Made by a program: the position numbers and the translations under genes
Origin: Closterium sp. Naga37s-1
Taxonomy: Eukaryota; Streptophyta; Zygnematophyceae; Desmidiales; Closteriaceae
Length of the DNA stretch: 64,000 nucleotides
Direction of reading: 5' to 3'
NCBI GenBank assembly: GCA_947471745.1
Contig: CANJKZ010000777.1
Location: 3,549,001 to 3,613,000 of the forward strand
Notes under the pieces: generated by a model
What the model saw: the letters and a program-made list of their open reading frames with translations, nothing else
Told to the model about the DNA's origin: nothing
Databases searched by the model: none
Shown: one piece after another, positions 62,758-64,000 of the stretch
Position numbering within the stretch: the first letter of the stretch is position 1
How the letters are laid out: each line of letters begins with the position of its first letter

Positions 62758-64000
62758 ATGGCCACCGACCCTCCTGCCCCTCTCCCCCTCCCTCCTCCCA
62801 TCGACGCCTCCTCCGTCGACAAGCTCCAGCTTGCCGCGGACCGCTCAGCTGTCAATTGGCACTCCTTCGTCGGGAGCATCCGCCGTGTCCTCCAGGACGC
62901 CTTCGTCGGACCGTACTGCGTTCTCGACGTCCTCCTCCGCCGCCCGCACGCTCTCCAGCCCACTGCCCCCACTCACCCCGGTGAACCCCCTTCTCCCCCC
63001 ATTCCCCCTGGCCTTCCTCCTCCTGAACCTACCTTGGAGATCGCCACTACCCTGGAGCTCCAGGCTGCCGCCGATGCCACCTTCCTCCACAATCGCCGCG
63101 AGTACCTCATCCGCAAGGCAGAGCATGAATTTGCGGTGCATCATCACGAGTTTGCAACAGCAGAGCGCGCCACTCGCCTGGCATTACTTAATGAGTATAC
63201 CACGGCCATGGCAGACTACCTCCCCAAGAGCATCGCATGGACCACTGCTGACAACTGCTCCTGCGCCATCCTCCTCGGCGCACTCCCTGACACCCTCATG
63301 CGCCGTTTCCAAGCTCGCGAAATCCGCGCCTCCCTCATTTGGGCCGAGCTCCAGGCGATGTTTGAGCGTCGCGACATCAGCTCTGTCGACGCCCTTTTCC
63401 AAGAGTACTTCTACATCACCCTCGCCACCTGTGACGGCGCAGTTGACTACGTGGGGCGCATGCAGGAGGTCGCTGATCGCCTTGCGGCACGCCAAGCCGC
63501 CCTCCCCGAGCCACTGCAAATCCATCGCCTCCTCTACAACCTCACCCCAGACTACGAGTCCCACCTCCACGCCTTCACTGAGGCCAACCCCATGGCCGGC
63601 CTCGACGACGTGGTCCAGTGGATCATTGACACGGAGGTCAAGCTCCGCACCCCCATAGTCAACCTTACCACCCCTCAGTCCTCCTCCTCCAGCTCCCTCA
63701 ATGCTACGCAGCCGCGCAACCAGGGTGGTCGCAGCGGCGGCGGTGGAGGTCGTAGCGCTGGTGGCGGTGGTGGTGGAGGTCGGGGCGGTGGTGGGGGCGG
63801 TGGTGGTGGTGGTGGCCGTGGTGGCGGTGGTGGTGGTGCTCGCAGCACCCCTGCTCGAGGATCTTCCGGTGCTGGTGGTGCTGTAACTCGAGGCGGTCGC
63901 CCTGGAACTCTACCCCCATGCACGTATCTTCGCCGCCATGGTCCCCATGCTGGTACCCCGTGCGATCAAACCAACCACCCCCCCACCACGTGCTTCAAGG
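62758..64000 (+). CDS. Element E gag, incomplete at window end
   Basis: The open frame from the ATG at 62758 encodes MATDPPAPLPLPPPIDASSV, then VNWHSFVGSIRRVLQDAFVG, then the gag helical region (AILLGALPDTLMRRFQAREI, AELQAMFERRDISSVDALFQ, YVGRMQEVADRLAARQAALP, LLYNLTPDYESHLHAF). A Gly/Arg-rich RNA-binding tail (63720-63850) and a Cys/His knuckle-like segment (CTYLRRHGPHAGTPC) follow. It is open to the window end, with the UBN2-type order of copia gag. No frame damage was seen, so the element may be recent. Confidence 0.85.
   Translation, partial: MATDPPAPLPLPPPIDASSVDKLQLAADRSAVNWHSFVGSIRRVLQDAFVGPYCVLDVLLRRPHALQPTAPTHPGEPPSPPIPPGLPPPEPTLEIATTLELQAAADATFLHNRREYLIRKAEHEFAVHHHEFATAERATRLALLNEYTTAMADYLPKSIAWTTADNCSCAILLGALPDTLMRRFQAREIRASLIWAELQAMFERRDISSVDALFQEYFYITLATCDGAVDYVGRMQEVADRLAARQAALPEPLQIHRLLYNLTPDYESHLHAFTEANPMAGLDDVVQWIIDTEVKLRTPIVNLTTPQSSSSSSLNATQPRNQGGRSGGGGGRSAGGGGGGGRGGGGGGGGGGGRGGGGGGARSTPARGSSGAGGAVTRGGRPGTLPPCTYLRRHGPHAGTPCDQTNHPPTTCFK

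Larger units (their letters stand above)
60820..64000 (+). mobile_element. Ty1/copia retrotransposon E, 5' part
   Basis: LTR 60820-61217, PBS at 61218, a long GC-rich leader, and gag running off the end of the window. The 5' flank is ACGTA (60815-60819), so a matching duplication is expected beyond the window. It inserted about 35 bp upstream (minus sense) of a hydrolase exon copy. Confidence 0.85.

Noticed and set aside
1-64000. tRNA genes.
   Set aside because: I looked for T-loop GGTTCGAATCC-type and A-box motifs and found none in a foldable context. A dedicated scan was not possible.

Overview
The window is nuclear DNA from a eukaryote, most likely a streptophyte green alga or other early-diverging plant-lineage organism. 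The grounds are GT-AG introns, a GT47 exostosin-like gene, a plant-type receptor-like kinase, an EMB8-type alpha/beta hydrolase, several Ty1/copia LTR retrotransposons, and hairpins carrying the plant telomere-like core TTTAGGG/CCCTAAA. Very long low-complexity stretches (CAC, CTC and GAG runs) recall published desmid-type genomes, but the species assignment is inference. No bacterial operons, CRISPR arrays or confident tRNA/rRNA genes were seen. Most long open frames are shadows of GC-rich or tandem-repeat DNA.

Layout. 0-4 kb: an exostosin-like gene (minus strand) with an in-frame amber near its N-terminus and several exons present as tandem partial copies. 6-9 kb: a foldback element with telomere-motif hairpins, a decayed copia integrase, and a palindromic TTCATGAA (heat-shock-element-like) array. 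8938-17877: copia element A (1.1-kb LTRs, TSD CAGTG), split by a nested 1.36-kb miniature LTR element B (12096-13451, TSD AGCTC). 17.9-25 kb: hairpin arrays, an orphan primer-binding site, a hypothetical gene with about five tandem exon copies, and a solo LTR. 25.2-26.9 kb: a truncated copia (gag and the start of protease) abutting kinase exons (26.9-27.3 kb). 28.7-32.7 kb: an apparently intact 11-exon Plavaka-like DDE transposase (minus). 33.5-34.7 kb: a 178-bp satellite array. 35.3-41.5 kb: an unrecognised six-exon gene (plus, 1029 aa) with a 2.4-kb intron made of TGACGTGGC-bearing higher-order repeats. 42.0-42.4 kb: the C-terminal exon of a second Plavaka-like transposase. 43650-51208: copia element C (two 1072-bp LTRs, TSD TCGGC). 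51.5-52.9 kb: kinase N-lobe exons. 53977-55565: miniature LTR element D (TSD GTTGT). 55.7-58.7 kb: proline/serine-rich frames of uncertain status. 59.1-60.8 kb: C-terminal exons of an EMB8-like hydrolase, present in two to four copies and separated by huge CAC-rich repeats. 60820-end: 5' part of copia element E (LTR, PBS, leader, gag), inserted in or beside the hydrolase gene.

Three themes stand out. First, exon-sized pieces of unrelated host genes (exostosin, kinase, hydrolase, an unknown gene) are tandemly duplicated together with their splice sites, and several intronic minisatellites carry a 5' splice-site core in the sense direction. Second, long AT-rich palindromes of 20-42 bp sit inside or between such duplicated exons. 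Third, the Plavaka-like transposase and the 1029-aa gene are divergently transcribed and flanked by a candidate imperfect terminal inverted repeat (about 28463 and 41812), so they could form one 13-kb two-gene DNA transposon. The kinase N-lobe exons (52.9-51.5 kb) and the catalytic-loop exons (27.3-26.9 kb) lie in the right order on one strand, and may be halves of a single gene separated by about 24 kb of inserted DNA.
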